Counted from the stretch's first letter, positions 40,349 to 52,172 are shown. The stretch is DNA of 64,000 nt from Agapetus fuscipes (GCA_951799405.1 OX637338.1:8184001-8248000), one strand, 5' to 3'. Program-made: numbers and translations. The notes: generated from the letters alone by a model not told the origin.

Positions 40349-41430
40349 TCTATCCAGACAAATTTGGTTGGTGAAGACAATTTTAATTCACAAAACTAAT
40401 TATAAAAAAGAATGGTTCAACTTCAAAACTATCGATATATTTTTTTTAAATCAAGAAAAAAACCCATTAAGTTAAAGATTGCGACCCTGGTGCGTGAGCC
40501 AATGGATTCACACACACACGTCAAAATCGGGTGTTGTATGCGTAAGCTCGCGCCCCGGAAATTTCTTAGACAATGGGACGTGCTCTCACCTCTGCATCTC
40601 AAGCTCGAATGTCGTTGAAACGAAATAAACAGCCGCTTTTATTCTGTAGCTTTTCGCCTAACAAAACTGTATGGAATTTTCGGAGCTGTTTTTTTATTGT
40701 ATTTTGTTAAATTAACATGCATTATCACGAAAAAAAAATGCGGTCAACTTTGAGTTTGATTAATAAACTTACTATTCATATATATTTTTTGTATACTTTC
40801 ATTCATAAAATTCAAGTTATTCAATGAACCCAGATAGCATTATTTCGTAATATTTCATAAGTTTGTGTACATTTTGACAGAATTCAAATAACTTTTATCA
40901 TTTTTGGAAACGGGCAATCTGTAAAGTATACATTTCTTTATTTTATTCTGACAGTAACAGATTTAAAAAAAAAAGTAAACATAATGGACATTTAAAACCC
41001 AGAACACCGTTTTGGACGTATTCGCTCTATGGGGTCTTAAGCTTAGAGATGTCCCCCGAAAGGTTTCTGTACACGAGCATGACGGATGCAAACGTACGCA
41101 CACTAAGCCCAAGCAGTTGAATATGATACCTGACTTGACAATAACTAATGTAGTCTTGTCCTTGGCACTTTGCTATAAATTACACCCCAGAGAAAATGCT
41201 CACAATGGCGGTAAACGGTTCTCATGAAACCAACAAAGGTTGCCAGGAAAACGGTAAAGTATGTTTCGTGGATTTCTAAGATGCAATCTTAGACATGGGT
41301 TTGATGAATACCTTTTTAGCCACCTTAGAGTCAATAAGTCGTTGTGTTATTATTATTAAAATTTAAAAGGTGTAACAAATCAATGAAAAGTTGACTTAAA
41401 TATTCGACGAACGATTTTCGGAGAGCTTAC
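40349..41430. other. No recognised gene
   Basis: The ORFs at 40412-40618 and 41012-41227 (both +) show no domain. Base composition is slightly more GC at 40480-40620 and 41000-41230 but nothing is recognised. Confidence 0.35.
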
Positions 41431-41432
41431 TT

Positions 41433-41617
41433 ACCCCTGTTTCAGGGAAGGTCGGCAAGAGTTGCAGGGCTTATGTTTATTTGAGATTGGGTTTTTATAT
41501 TGTAGATCCACATGCGGCATGTGTTAGCGCGAACTTATACATGTCTGCTTATGAGAATGCGTTTAATATGAATCTTAAATGATAAATCTTTGCAGCTTAG
41601 ATTTAGATTTTTTTAGA
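41433..41617 (+). repeat. Rep-A, 5'-truncated
   Basis: Starts at the CCCCTGTTTCAGGGAAGG block and runs to TTTGCAGCTTAGATTTAG. Confidence 0.75.
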
Positions 41618-41623
41618 CTTACT

Positions 41624-41872
41624 TTCCTTGACTTATAGGTTAGTATGAAGTTGATCCGTACTGTAAAGAAATGCTCACTTTGCCAGCATCACTCCTGTTT
41701 CAGGAAAGTTCAGCAAAAGTTGCAGGGTGTATTTTCGTTTGAGGTTTGGATTTTAATATGTAAGTACACCTGCAGCATTTGTATGCGCGAAATTACACGT
41801 GTCTGTTTGTGGGAAAGCATTAAATATTAATTTTAAGCGTTAATATATCTTTTAAACTTAGATTATATTATC
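41624..41872 (+). repeat. Rep-A, near full length, directly after the previous copy
   Basis: TTTCCTTGACTTATAGG through AAACTTAGATTATATTATC. Head to tail with 41433-41617 but of a different subfamily, so these are two insertions rather than a tandem duplication. Confidence 0.75.
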
Positions 41873-42980
41873 ATTGTAGTTTACTCTCCATGTTTCGTTG
41901 GTATTGTAAACAACGTCCTGAAGAGACACATTTTTTGTGCGGTAATCTCAAAAATGAAAGCTGGGAAACGACTTCAATTTAAGTTTAAATTAAAAATTAA
42001 AAAGGTGTTTGCAGCTGACTTGAACGTTAAATAACTCACACAGTGTTCTCAGAATAATTAAGCTTTTGTTATGTGGATGCTTTACAGGATATTATATTTC
42101 TGTTTTTAGTTATGCAATTCAAATACTAAGTTAATAGCCAGTTGTGCTTTAATTATAAAGTAAACTAGCAAATGTGGTTCAGTTCCCACAATCCCCGCCC
42201 TCTTAGTACCGACATATTTTCTTTTCGCGGAAAACAGAATTTATTTTCTCTACTCTGATTTCATTTCACACATAATAAATTAATTACAAAAAAAAACAAA
42301 AACAATCTTGAATACAAAAAAAAACAATTATATGGATGTAATAATCCGAAATTGGAAATATAATTTATTAAATTTAATTCATTGTTGGATAAATGTTTAC
42401 AGCCAATAATGATATTTTTTTAATTTAAAGAAGGTAGGTACAAATAAAATATAATTCTAGGAATTTTTCCATAAAACGTAAACAAAAAAAAACAAAGTAA
42501 ACATTTTAGAAACCAACAAATTTTCATAAAAATAATCATATACTTACACGAGTTTATTAAATTGAGTTTTTTTTTTTTTTTTAAAACGATCATTTAATTT
42601 ATGTTTTTCTTAAAAACATAGAATACAATATTGTTTTCAAAATAATGTTGCGTGTAAATTTCTACCCACTTAGGGTAGGCATACTTTTATAATATTTGAA
42701 AAATATCTCGTAGATTGTTGAATTTCTTGTTCAAAATCACCTATTTGAAGAACCATCATTTCTAAATCACTTCATATAAGAAAAAGTGAAAGGGATTGCA
42801 CCACAAATCTTTTACTTGTTAGGATGAGGTGACAATTATTTGATTATGGCATCTTTGATGAACCGTTGTCAGCTATGCTGTTCAGTAACTTTTCCTGCAG
42901 TCCAAACTTCTATGGCGCGCCGCAACCTCGACCAGCCATCTAAACATAATAATAATAATATTAGGATGATGTACCTATTT
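41873..42980. other. No recognised gene; A/T runs
   Basis: Very AT-rich with many A-runs and T-runs (42290-42590) and (AAT)n near 42950. Nothing is coding. Confidence 0.4.
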
Positions 42981-43253
42981 GGTGAGCGTTGTTTTTGTGG
43001 GAATCATACCTCAAGAGTCCTCTGCGAGTTTGGTCATAGCTGTAGAAAGCGTCAACTTTCAAGCAAAACCCAGTTACTGTTAGGCTGGATGGAACTATGA
43101 GGACTAGTTTGTTGTAAAGACATATTAATTTTTCAACCCAGCGAAGAGAATATTAAAAAAAAAAAATTGAATGCTCCGTCGGGATTCGAACCCATTACCT
43201 TCCAATCACGAGTCGTTAAACCGAAGCGTTAACCACCAGACTACGGACCGGTT
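42981..43253 (-). mobile_element. SINE-2, near full length
   Basis: GGTGAGCGTTGTTTTTGTGG, AGGCTGGATGGAACTATG, then B-box GGGATTCGAACCC and head ACTACGGACCGG on the plus strand. It is a variant with a different 3' end from 24288, shared with 50984-51178. Confidence 0.75.
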
Positions 43254-43545
43254 CATACTTATTTATGTGTATTAATTATGCTTAATACCGTGAGTTACCC
43301 ATTTTCGCTTTCATTAATTTGTTTGTAAACATGCGCCATGAAAGTTTATAACTCTCAAAACCTCCACAGAGCGTAGGATGATCATTTCATATTCAAAATG
43401 GTACAGAATAACATCATAGGATAACCTAAGGTTATCAAAAAAAAAATATGTGTACATTTAACAAACTATTTAACTACAGGTTTTGGTTTTGGAGAAACAA
43501 AAAATTGTTTTGAAAATTATTTTATAAAAAGATATTTGTAACCAT
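43254..43545. other. No recognised feature
   Basis: AT-rich spacer. Nothing is seen. Confidence 0.4.
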
Positions 43546-43548
43546 TCT

Positions 43549-43635
43549 GCTCCTGAAGATGCCTCATTAGGCGAAAATGTTCGAGCAAAAACAAAAAGAA
43601 TAAAGTGAATTAAAACCATGTTTTTCCATTTCATT
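43549..43635 (+). ncRNA. HHL element end with hammerhead-like motif
   Basis: CTGAAGA (43553-43559), one extra T, a GCCT-CATT-AGGC hairpin (43561-43572), GAAA (43573-43576), then ATGTTCGAGC and an AATAAAGTGAATTAAAACC tail. The order matches the catalytic core of hammerhead ribozymes (CUGANGA, stem II, GAAA) except for the unpaired base before stem II. Activity is unproven. Confidence 0.45.
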
Positions 43636-43696
43636 TTTTTAAATATTTAAAAAAATGGACTGTCACTGTGTTAACAGATCAACACTAAAAAATATA

Positions 43697-44135
43697 ACTA
43701 TAATCAACGTTGCAAAGATTTTTTTACATTTTAGATTCATATTTAATGTATGTTCACAAGTGTAATTTTGCTCATACGCATGCCATGCGTGTACCTACGA
43801 AATAAAAAATAAAAATAACTGAACAAAAATCATGCAAATCTTACCGTTCTTTCGTGAGACTGTGGTGACATTGCCGAAATAATCTTTTTTTTATAGTAGG
43901 CGCGTGCATAGGGTATAGGAAATACATTTCAGAATAAATATTTTATCACATTCATTTAAAATACCTCATTGAAATTGACTGAAGTGCTTACGATGGCAAA
44001 CTTAAATTTTGAATTTTAAATCTGAATGTCAAGCATAATTATTTTTTTTTACCATAATATATTACCTACCTTTTAGGCGCATGTGCCTGTATGGGCTAGG
44101 TTGCCTCATACCAGCTTGTAAGTCCTGAAACAAAA
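43697..44135 (-). repeat. Rep-A, interrupted by MITE-a
   Basis: Left part 43697-43898 (ATAATCAACGTTGCAAAG ... CTTTTTTTTATAGTA) and right part 44090-44135 (TTGCCTCATACCAGC, TTGTAAGTCC) are the two sides of one minus-strand Rep-A. Confidence 0.65.
43899..44089 (-). mobile_element. MITE-a, inserted in Rep-A
   Basis: Ends GGCGCGTGCATAGGG and TTTTAGGCGCATGTGCCTG. Body TTGAAATTGACTGAAGTGC. Inverted relative to the other two copies. Confidence 0.65.
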
Positions 44136-44279
44136 TAATTATGTAAGCTACATAATATGTAAAACAAACAATGAATGAAAAAATAAGATTTCAGAAAATA
44201 ACCCTCTGAATTTTTAATATGTACCAAGGTATTTTAAAGTAAACGTATATTCAGGCACCATCGAGGTATATTTTGTACT

Positions 44280-44465
44280 AGGTACAATCAGATCGGAACA
44301 TTTTTTTAATTTGGAACTTCTTTCTTGGTGAGAAAACGTTAGTCTTGTATGGGATTGCCATCCTAAGCAACCAATTACAAAATATTTGTTTGCCTTTTCC
44401 CCAAGCAACCCGATTGGGTGACGACAGAATATTGTCTTTGCCAATTTACGTGCGGACCTCATTCA
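44280..44465 (+). repeat. Rep-B copy 2
   Basis: GTTTGCCTTTTCCCCAAGC, AACCCGATTGGGTGACGAC, TTTACGTGCGGACCTCATT. It resembles 32880-33030 and 46480-46600. The antisense ORF 44214-44462 is not supported by any domain. Confidence 0.5.
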
Positions 44466-44695
44466 AGGATTAAGGTACAGTTTGAGGTATCTTTGTGGTT
44501 CAATAACAAGTAGGTAGGTACCATAGAAGTTCAATTTGAGATAAGATGGAAGCAGAATTTAAGTTAGATTAAGTTACCAAAAAAAATTAAGGTACAATTT
44601 AAACTAAGATACAGGTACAAAGCAAGAGTAAGCTTTAAGTAAGGTACAGGTAGGTACAATTTAAGGTAAGGTAAAGTTTCATGTAAAATGGTATA
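44466..44695 (+). repeat. Degenerate GGTACAATTTAAG-rich tract
   Basis: AAGGTACAATTTAA-like strings recur irregularly every 20-40 bases (for example 44589, 44645, 44672) along with TAGGTAGGTACC. It looks like a decayed minisatellite. Confidence 0.4.
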
Positions 44696-45030
44696 ATATT
44701 AAAAGAGCGGATTTAAAAAAAAAAAAACGCAAGTTCTCTACGGGAAGAGAACTTTTTAATGAATAATGATTTACTGTTTCATTTAACCCATTAGACCATG
44801 GATGGCCAACTTTATACTAGACGTGCTCGATTTTTAATATTGTATTGCGCCCGAAGGTGCACCATTTTTCCTCGGTTATGCTAACAAGCTTGTCTTTGCA
44901 GTCAAGCAAGTAAGCTCGTGTTTTTTATACTCTTGAAAAAAAACTTTTGATACCTTTCATATTTTCATAGTAATGTCTTTGGCTTTGTCCTTCCAGCTTC
45001 GACTAACACTTCTGAAAAATTATATCTGTC
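44696..45030. other. No recognised feature
   Basis: AT-rich spacer. Nothing is seen. Confidence 0.35.
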
Positions 45031-45033
45031 AAT

Positions 45034-45335
45034 AATATAAGTTGCAAAGATAGCTTAACATTTCAGATTCATATTTCATTGAAGCCACACACACTCGTAC
45101 ACATTTAGGCCTTGTTTTTTCAACGTTAGCATATGTGACTTTAAACTGATAACAAAACTAACTCACACGATTGTCACAAGTGCGTCATCTTCATTCAGTA
45201 TAAGGTTACTATGCTAAAGTTGAAAATACAGAACATCAGTTAGCACACTGCATGTATATTTTCAAAATTAAACCCACACCTGGATTGAACGTAAGCCATG
45301 AAAGAGGGCTAGCATTGGCAGAAGTGCATTATAAG
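45034..45335 (-). repeat. Rep-A, interrupted by a small MITE
   Basis: Left part TATAAGTTGCAAAGATAGC to ACATTTAGGCC (45110). Right part AGTTAGCACACTGCATG to AAGTCATGG (45340). They are the two sides of a diverged Rep-A. Confidence 0.55.
45112..45234. mobile_element. Small MITE (about 123 bp) inside Rep-A
   Basis: Inverted ends TTTTTCAACGTTAGCATA and TATGCTAAAGTTGAAAATA (imperfect). Non-coding, no second copy in the window. Confidence 0.5.
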
Positions 45336-45357
45336 TCATGGAATGATCTATAATAAT

Positions 45358-45601
45358 CCTTAATCTAAGCTGAAAAGATAAATTGTCATTTAAGGCTCAT
45401 ATTCAATGCAAGCCCACAAGCAGGTACATGTAATTGCGTGTTTACACATGCTGCATGTGTACGTACAAAATAAGCCAATCCTCACATGAACCTTGAAACT
45501 CCCGCCGCTTTTCCCTGAGACATTGGTGGCATTGGCAAAAGTGAATCAAGTTTTTACAGCATGAGTGGTCAGTTTTATATGATACTATAAATCATGGAAC
45601 G
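45358..45601 (-). repeat. Rep-A, near full length
   Basis: CTTAATCTAAGCTGAAAAG, CACATGCTGCATGTGTACG, TTTCCCTGAGACATTGG, TTTACAGCATGAGTGG. The final 25 bases are diverged. Confidence 0.75.
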
Positions 45602-46480
45602 ATGGTTTTTTAAAAGTAAATTTCATTTACTTTATTAAACCCCGCGGGTCACGCGTTGGCTGCTAATGCATTTGACCTTTTTTAAAGTAAAAAGAACTTT
45701 CTCGACTTTTAACTCAATTACAGAGATTCCACGGAGGACGATAAGTAAAGAGGGGAAAGTGCGTTACGAGTCATCAATCTTGATGGACCGAAGATAATGC
45801 GTTTCCAATGGGTCCTATTTTTCTTCTAATCGAAACTCGAGACCATTCTTTTCGTCCTCTTTATTTTGATTTAAAGAACCCATTTTTTTGCATAAAACGT
45901 TAAGTAACCCGAGTAAAAATACAATTTGATCACGTTAATAGAAAGTTGTATGGATGATGAAACAGTACCCCTCGTGAGTGATTTACTTTTTATACATATT
46001 CTAATGAAACAAACGCGGTAAATTTACGCCTTTTTTATACTATCGGTAAAGACCATGCGACCCTCATATTGATTGCTTAATTGAATGGTTTCTTAATTCT
46101 CAATTGGTTTAATTAGATTGAAGGAGATACCGTAAATTGCCAAAGTAAAACCTCTTGGAATTTTAAGCGATCTTAACGTTTTATGGCGTAAATTTTAATC
46201 CGTTCTTGTTTAATTCAAGCAGTGCGAACCTAATGATAAAATCGAGATATTTTTTAAGCGTGCGTATAGAAATTATTTAAGAATGTTTCTCTGAAAAGGC
46301 TTTGATTAACTTTACTAAGTACTTATCAAAGTTTTTGCAGGATAAAATTAATTATTTCAAAGTACCTACATATTTAAATACTTTTTGCTTAATATTTTTC
46401 TATTTATGTAAATTCAGTGTAAAAACCATATTTATTAAAAAATTTGCTTATTGAGTTCAAAACATTTTTGAATTCGAAAC
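45602..46480. other. No recognised gene
   Basis: AT-rich sequence, nothing recognised. Confidence 0.4.
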
Positions 46481-46600
46481 TTTTCACTCGACGAGCAAAT
46501 GACAGTTTTGCATTTTACGTAGCAACCCGGCCGGTTGACGACACAATTTTGTCCATGCAAATTCACGCGAAGACCACATTTGTTTAGTTAAGCAGAAGAA
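46480..46600 (+). repeat. Rep-B copy 3
   Basis: TTTTGCATTTTACGTAGC, AACCCGGCCGGTTGACGAC, AAATTCACGCGAAGACCAC. The core is conserved with the other two copies. Confidence 0.5.
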
Positions 46601-47197
46601 AAAAACTATTATCTAATGTATTTTTTTAACGGAGTTCATTTTAGTTGAACGTAATATTTTCTCTGTTTTAGTAAATGCATGTTTTTATGGGGAAGATAAT
46701 AATATCAAACATGTTAAACAATAATCGCTTCAGAAATTCTCTAGAGATGCTGGAATAAAAGGCAGACGAAGCCGCAAAGTTTATGGAATTTTGCACAAAA
46801 AAATTGCTCGAGAATTCTCGAACCTTCTTTGCGTGATTTTTGAAAGAGCATTTGAAAGTGCTTAAGCACGACGTTGATGAGGCTTGCGAGTAAGCTCCTC
46901 TTATGTAGCATAATAAGTTCGTATCTATAATGTTTCCACATACAAGTGCCGTTTAGACGTTGAATGTGGTTGATCACCTTGTCTGTGAAGACGCTTATCT
47001 GGATTTGAGCACAGGCTTGGCTGCGTTTTAGCTTTATATGGTGTACTTATTATAAATTGGTTTTCCTTTAAATATTTCTTTATAATTATCATTTTTGTGT
47101 ACAATAATGGATGAAACTCTAATTGAATTCTTACATTCACATACAAAATTAGCGAAAAAAGGAAAATGTAGGTACTGTTGTTTTTTTATTTGTGAGA
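46601..47197. other. No recognised gene
   Basis: Minus-strand ORFs at 46741-46977 and 46925-47146 overlap and have no domain. Confidence 0.35.
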
Positions 47198-47199
47198 CC

Positions 47200-47447
47200 T
47201 CTTCCTTCACTAATAGGTTGAGATGAGACTGACCCTGCATGCTAAAAAACATGGTTCACTTTTGACAATGGCATTTTGGTTTCAACGAAAGACGGCGGTG
47301 TTGCAAAGTTTATGTTCATGTGAGGTTTGGTTTATTTTGTATCTCTGCATGCAGAATGTGTTAGCGTTAATCACGTGCCTGCTTGTGTGCATGCATTAAA
47401 TATGAGCCTTTAATGTCATGATATCTTTGCAACTTAAATAAAATATT
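47200..47447 (+). repeat. Rep-A, near full length
   Basis: CTTCCTTCACTAATAGG, CATGTGAGGTTTGGTTTATT, GCATGCAGAATGTGTTAGC, TATCTTTGCAACTTAA. Confidence 0.75.
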
Positions 47448-48395
47448 ATTTAAGATAGCTAATTGGACACTGCAGCGACTGCGCTGATTTGAATCCCGAT
47501 AGGTTCTTTTAACTATAGCTTTAACCCTGAGATAACAAATTCTAGTTAAAAATATTTATTACAAGTCTGCATTTAATAATCTAGCTTACTTATGAAAAAA
47601 ATAAACTAAATTACTCCTTATTCTTCTTGCAGATCTTTCTATGTTTTATGGTAGGTTATCATCCTTGGTCCTGCGATGAAGACGTCCAATCTTCTCTTCA
47701 TCTTTTTGATGGTCGATATTCTTCGTATATATTACAATGTTAGCTACGAGTGCTCTCGCCAGGTCCAGATTCTCTACGAAGTCATCTTATGTTCCCTTTT
47801 CTGTTTCCAAGTAGGTACTCACCAACTTTTCAAATTTGACTTCGTCAAGATAAAAAAAGCTTGAATGAACTGAACGTTTTGCCGGATAATAAAATAAATA
47901 TCTACCACCTGAATTGAAGGGTAAAATTTATCATGAAATTGAGATTAAATTTTTTAAAATCTAAATAGATATTTAATCACAATAGATTTTTCCAAGGGCC
48001 CAATTTTCAAAAGGAAAAATGTTTTAGTTGCCTTTTATTATCAATCATGATACACGGATTTTACAAAATACAATGTGTAGTCAAGGACTTTTGAAATGTG
48101 TATTTTCAGTGAATAAATACTATGGGTATAATAGGAAGTGATTAAGTAGCGGTAACAAAAGACGGGAAACTTATTTGTCGAGTGGTTTTGTATACAAACT
48201 ACCAGGCATCGATCTCGCGTATTTTTCGCCATGAGCAAAATTCCCTCTGCTTAAAAAATTGATGAAGTGAATCTAAGATACGGGTATAATTTACATTACG
48301 AATGCATCAAAGTTAGATTTTCTTTTAGAAAATATACTACAAGGAAACGTTTTTTTTTAATACGGAGAAACCTACATTATTAAATATTATTCATA
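47448..48395. other. No recognised gene
   Basis: The ORF 47676-47864 (+) and the ORF 48041-48238 (-) have no domain. Confidence 0.35.
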
Positions 48396-48396
48396 G

Positions 48397-48632
48397 CTCC
48401 TTGACTAATAGGTTGGTATGAGGCTGACCCCCAAGCTGTACAAAACTTGGTTCACTTTTGCCAATGCCACCCCAGTTTCAGAGCCGGGACCGGCATGAGT
48501 AGCAAAGTTCATGTCAGTTTTGTTTTATTTTGTATGTACACATGCATCATGTGTAAGTCCAAACTTACATTTGCCTACTTGAAGACAGCTTTAAATGCAA
48601 ATATATATTTTCAACCTAGAGTGTAGAATTTA
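48397..48632 (+). repeat. Rep-A, near full length
   Basis: CTCCTTGACTAATAGGTTGG, GGTTCACTTTTGCCAATGCC, ACATGCATCATGTGTAAG. The end is diverged (TTTTCAACCTAGAG). Confidence 0.75.
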
Positions 48633-50174
48633 AAAAAATGTTTTGTTAATGTGCCATAAAGGCTGAAAAAGTATTGCTAATATCTGAAAATAATCTATAT
48701 CACGTGTTTATCTATTCATGAACCTATGATTTTTTATGATAAAAGTTTTTTATGTTTTCAAAGTCAACGTGCCTTTTGTTTTCCGGTTTGTTTTCTTTCA
48801 CCCATAATTCTTCCATTAGACTGAAGTATCATGGATTTTCGTTCAATATTTTATCCCCAGGAGATGGTCATCGAGCTTGGATGTCTTTAAAAGAATGCTC
48901 TTCAGCAAATTTACGGAAACCAACCCCTAGATCGGGCACTGCAAACCACAGCTCGTAAATCAAACATTAATGTTCTTTTATTTGAGAAAGTATTATATAT
49001 CGGTTGTGTACATATTTGGGGTGAGGATCGCGTGCCCATGATTGCAGAATCTGTATTAATAATTAAAGTGTCATCACGGCGTTGACCTGAAAGACATTTG
49101 ATTAGGACCGTCAAACTAGCAAGTTCCCGGCATCTATTAAATTCTAGTTACAGACGGTATACAATAACACGGAATATGCATAAATTGATAATGTAACGAT
49201 CGCTGACCTAAATGAGCGAGTGGAACTGAACTGAATGAAGTTTCTAGAAACTATACGAGCAGATTGAGAATTTGCAGAATACAGGAGATTATACCAAATC
49301 GGCTGTAGTCTCAACTTGAATATTTATGAATGAACGTCTGTCTTCTAAGCAGAATAAACTAAATATTATTATAAGATTTTGAAATTTTTAGCTTTTCTCT
49401 GATGGTAACAGCTTCATTATTTTAGACATTATTCTGAGACATGACGTTAAAAGGCGCGTTAAATATTAAATTTTCAGATTCAGAGATTTATTTATTTAGA
49501 AGGTACAGCATTTAAAGAGATAAAATACCTAAGTCGAATAACAGTAGGTATGTGAACAAATACTGAGCTGCTGACTATGTACGAATATTATTAATTCATA
49601 ACTCAAAAGAGATTTAGTTTAATGATTGTTTTCAAGAAATAGTTTACTAATTACAGGATTATCATGGTACTAGGGGAAAATAAACAGAGAAATTAACTTT
49701 GACTCTAGCCACTATCTAAATACGGAGTAATTACCCTAGGGAATATCAAGGATATCTACCGACTGATGCATAATTATAAACAGCACATGCTTTGCATGAT
49801 ATAATATGTATTCGTAGTAAAATTAAATCTAATTTATTCAAATCAATGATGCATAGGTACTCATGACACTTTGCCTCAAAAATGTAGTTTTGTCACAACA
49901 GAATTGATATTAATTTATACTTGGCAAGTGTCCAGAATAACGCTTATCTGTTCAATGGGGGTTTTCCGATTTTTAAAAGAGCAGGTGTTTTTTATGGTCA
50001 AAGATAAAAATCTTTGCTAGAGTATGAGCGACAGTTTTGAAGTACACATTTCAATTTTAGTTGGAAACATAGTTTTTCGGGTAGAAAGTCAATCCATAAC
50101 TATCGGACAATAGACCAGTTATATTTTATTTAAATCAATGAGACCAGTCAAATTCATGATGACAAGAATAAAAT
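48633..50174. other. No recognised gene (1.5 kb)
   Basis: AT-rich sequence. ORFs at 48752-48958 and 48911-49114 lack domains. Confidence 0.4.
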
Positions 50175-50300
50175 AGACATATGTTTCGAATGGAAGAAAA
50201 ACATACAACAGGTTTTCAAAACAAAATATATTCGAGCAAAAAAGAAATAAATAAGTGAATTAAAACTTTGTTTCCATTTGAATTTTTTAAATAATTCAAA
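50175..50300 (+). repeat. HHL-like tail without core
   Basis: ATATATTCGAGCAAAAAAG, AAATAAATAAGTGAATTAAA and ACTTTGTTTCCATTTG parallel the tail at 43580-43635, but the CTGAAGA...GAAA core is not present. Confidence 0.4.
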
Positions 50301-50383
50301 ATATATTCTATTTTTTTATATCTCTTGTTCACACAGTACATTCATTTTATTTTAAAATTTTAATATTTGTAACAATTATGCTC

Positions 50384-50455
50384 CTGAAGACGCCTTATTA
50401 GGCGAAAGCGTTTGAGCGAAAAAGTGAATTGAACAGTGTTTTTTCAATCTAATTT
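50384..50455 (+). ncRNA. HHL element end with hammerhead-like motif
   Basis: CTGAAGA (50384-50390), one extra C, a GCCT-TATT-AGGC hairpin (50392-50403), GAAA (50404-50407), then GCGTTTGAGCG and a GTGAATTGAACAGTGTTTT tail. The loop differs from 43553 but the stem is identical. Confidence 0.45.
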
Positions 50456-50983
50456 CTAAAACCAAAAAATAATCACTACCAAAAATTTTCAATCGATTTT
50501 ATTATGGAGGCTTAGCATTCATAATTACTAGTACAAATTACCGTTGCCGTGAAGTTGTTGCCACAAATTCAAACAATTTCGCCATTGAGTACGAAATCTT
50601 GTCATTAATAATAATTAAACACGAATATAATGGTGAATAACTGCTCGTAGAAGAAAAAGAAGGTAGCGCCGCTATCTGAAAGTTTGTAATGTATGGGAAC
50701 ACGGCTAGGCGCTACGACAAGTTGCTATTTAGGTCCCGCGCCTAATTTCAAGCAATTTCGGTTGAACCTTTTGCACCATTCATATTGTAAAGACTAAAAT
50801 TATGAGTGTAGCGCTGTTTTTCGCTAAATTTATAGTCATTTATGTGCTAACAAGTTTAACCGTTTTAGGCCGCATGGGTCGGGTCGTTTTGTTTAATTTA
50901 AAATTAAACATTATTTAATTATAACTTTGGATTTTTACACGTGTGCCGTGACAAGACTCAAATCAATCCATCATCAGATTTTA
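50456..50983. other. No recognised gene
   Basis: A slightly GC-richer patch (50640-50770) has no recognised motif. Confidence 0.35.
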
Positions 50984-51178
50984 CCGGTCTGTAGTCTTGT
51001 GGTTAACACTTTGGAATCATAGTTGGAAGGTAGTGGGTTCGAATCCTGGCGGAGCACGAAAAAAGATTTTTCAAATTTTCTCTTCGTTGGGTTGAAAAAA
51101 ATGGCGCTTTCTAGAGCGATGACTACGCTGGCAGAGGGCTCTTGAGGTGTGATTCACACAAAAACTGCTCTCATCAAA
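50984..51178 (+). mobile_element. SINE-2, shorter variant
   Basis: Head CCGGTCTGTAGTCTTGTGG with B-box GGGTTCGAATCCTGGCGG. Body TCTTCGTTGGGTTGAAAA and GCAGAGGGCTCTTGAGG. It ends AACTGCTCTCATCA. The middle third is deleted relative to 24288. Confidence 0.75.
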
Positions 51179-51189
51179 TATATCATTTG

Positions 51190-51340
51190 ATTGCTTGGTG
51201 GAATGGGACTGTGCGTGGGATTGCGCGGCATTGGAACAGGAAAGTGTTAAACAGGCAGCGCTGGCTGCGATTGATCATGGAGGCCAATATCATCTCCGCG
51301 TTCTCATAATACTAATGAATGATGATGATTGTTGAACGTG
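51190..51340 (+). mobile_element. Possible non-LTR 3' end with ATG-rich tail
   Basis: A GC-richer segment (GGCATTGGAACAGGAAAGTG, GGCAGCGCTGGCTGCG) ends in AATGAATGATGATGATTG. Short-motif tails of this type occur on some LINEs. No polymerase motif is readable, so this is tentative. Confidence 0.25.
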
Positions 51341-51423
51341 AACCCATCAATTTTCTACTGGGATAAAGTAAATGTGAATTTTCAAGAGAAAAAAAAATAG
51401 AAAACAAAACACACCATAAAACA

Positions 51424-51746
51424 CAACTAAGCTACACATATAGTGTAACTTCTTGCCGCGTTATCTCCGAAGGGGTCGCATGTGGCGAGTTGAACCTATT
51501 TATTTTTACAGGTAAGGGGGCCGGCATTACGCCAACCACTTCAGTTGAAGTGGGGGTTTCCCAGCTCCCGAGGGGGCTGGTACTCATTTCTTGTGAAGGC
51601 TGAGTAAACCTTGCCGGTATTTTTATTATGGGGTTTTAAATAAACACCGAAACAGGAAATCATTTCTGACACCCTCCTCGGTGGGATTCGAACCCGAGCT
51701 CACGGGGTAGAATGCAAGCACTCTACCAACTGAGCTATCGACCGGA
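51424..51746 (-). mobile_element. SINE-1, full length
   Basis: CAACTAAGCTACACATATAG through GGGATTCGAACCCGAGCTC to TGAGCTATCGACCGGA. All blocks are present and close to consensus. CCGATAGCTCAGTAGGG just after it (51747-51763) is a tiny start of a second SINE-1 head on the plus strand. Confidence 0.88.
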
Positions 51747-51763
51747 CCGATAGCTCAGTAGGG

Positions 51764-52078
51764 AGTCTTATGAAAATATATAAAATCGTTGTTAGCCAGT
51801 GAAAACTTTTGTTTGTTTTTGACGGCTTTGTGTTTGAAGGGAATAAAAAAGCGTGACTATAAAAATATTTCACGAAATGTGAGAGCTTTTAAAATTTCAA
51901 TACGTGCTTTCCTACTTCAGTGAAGGCCTAGTACAGTAGTATTAAAAATTATAATAAAAAGTTGATAAATACGATGAAAAAAAAAAAAAAAAAAATGTCA
52001 TATCAAACTCATTGTCCATTATTATTTTAAGACTAATCAAACGCATGCTCTCGAGTACTGAAGAAATACTTTCTACAA
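51764..52078. other. No recognised feature
   Basis: AT-rich sequence with an A-run at 51976-51995. Nothing is seen. Confidence 0.35.
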
Positions 52079-52079
52079 C

Positions 52080-52172
52080 ACAACTAAACTACAAATGTAG
52101 CGTAACTTCTGGCCGCGTTATCCCCAAAGGGGCTAGTTTCACTATTTGTGTAGCTTAGTTGCGTAGTTGCGT
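52080..52172. mobile_element. Two SINE-1 3' ends in inverted orientation
   Basis: 52080-52136 (minus: ACAACTAAACTACAAATG ... GTTATCCCCAAAGGGGC) meets 52138-52172 (plus: CACTATTTGTGTAGC, TTAGTTGCGTAGTTGCG). The tail-to-tail pair can form a hairpin. Confidence 0.6.
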
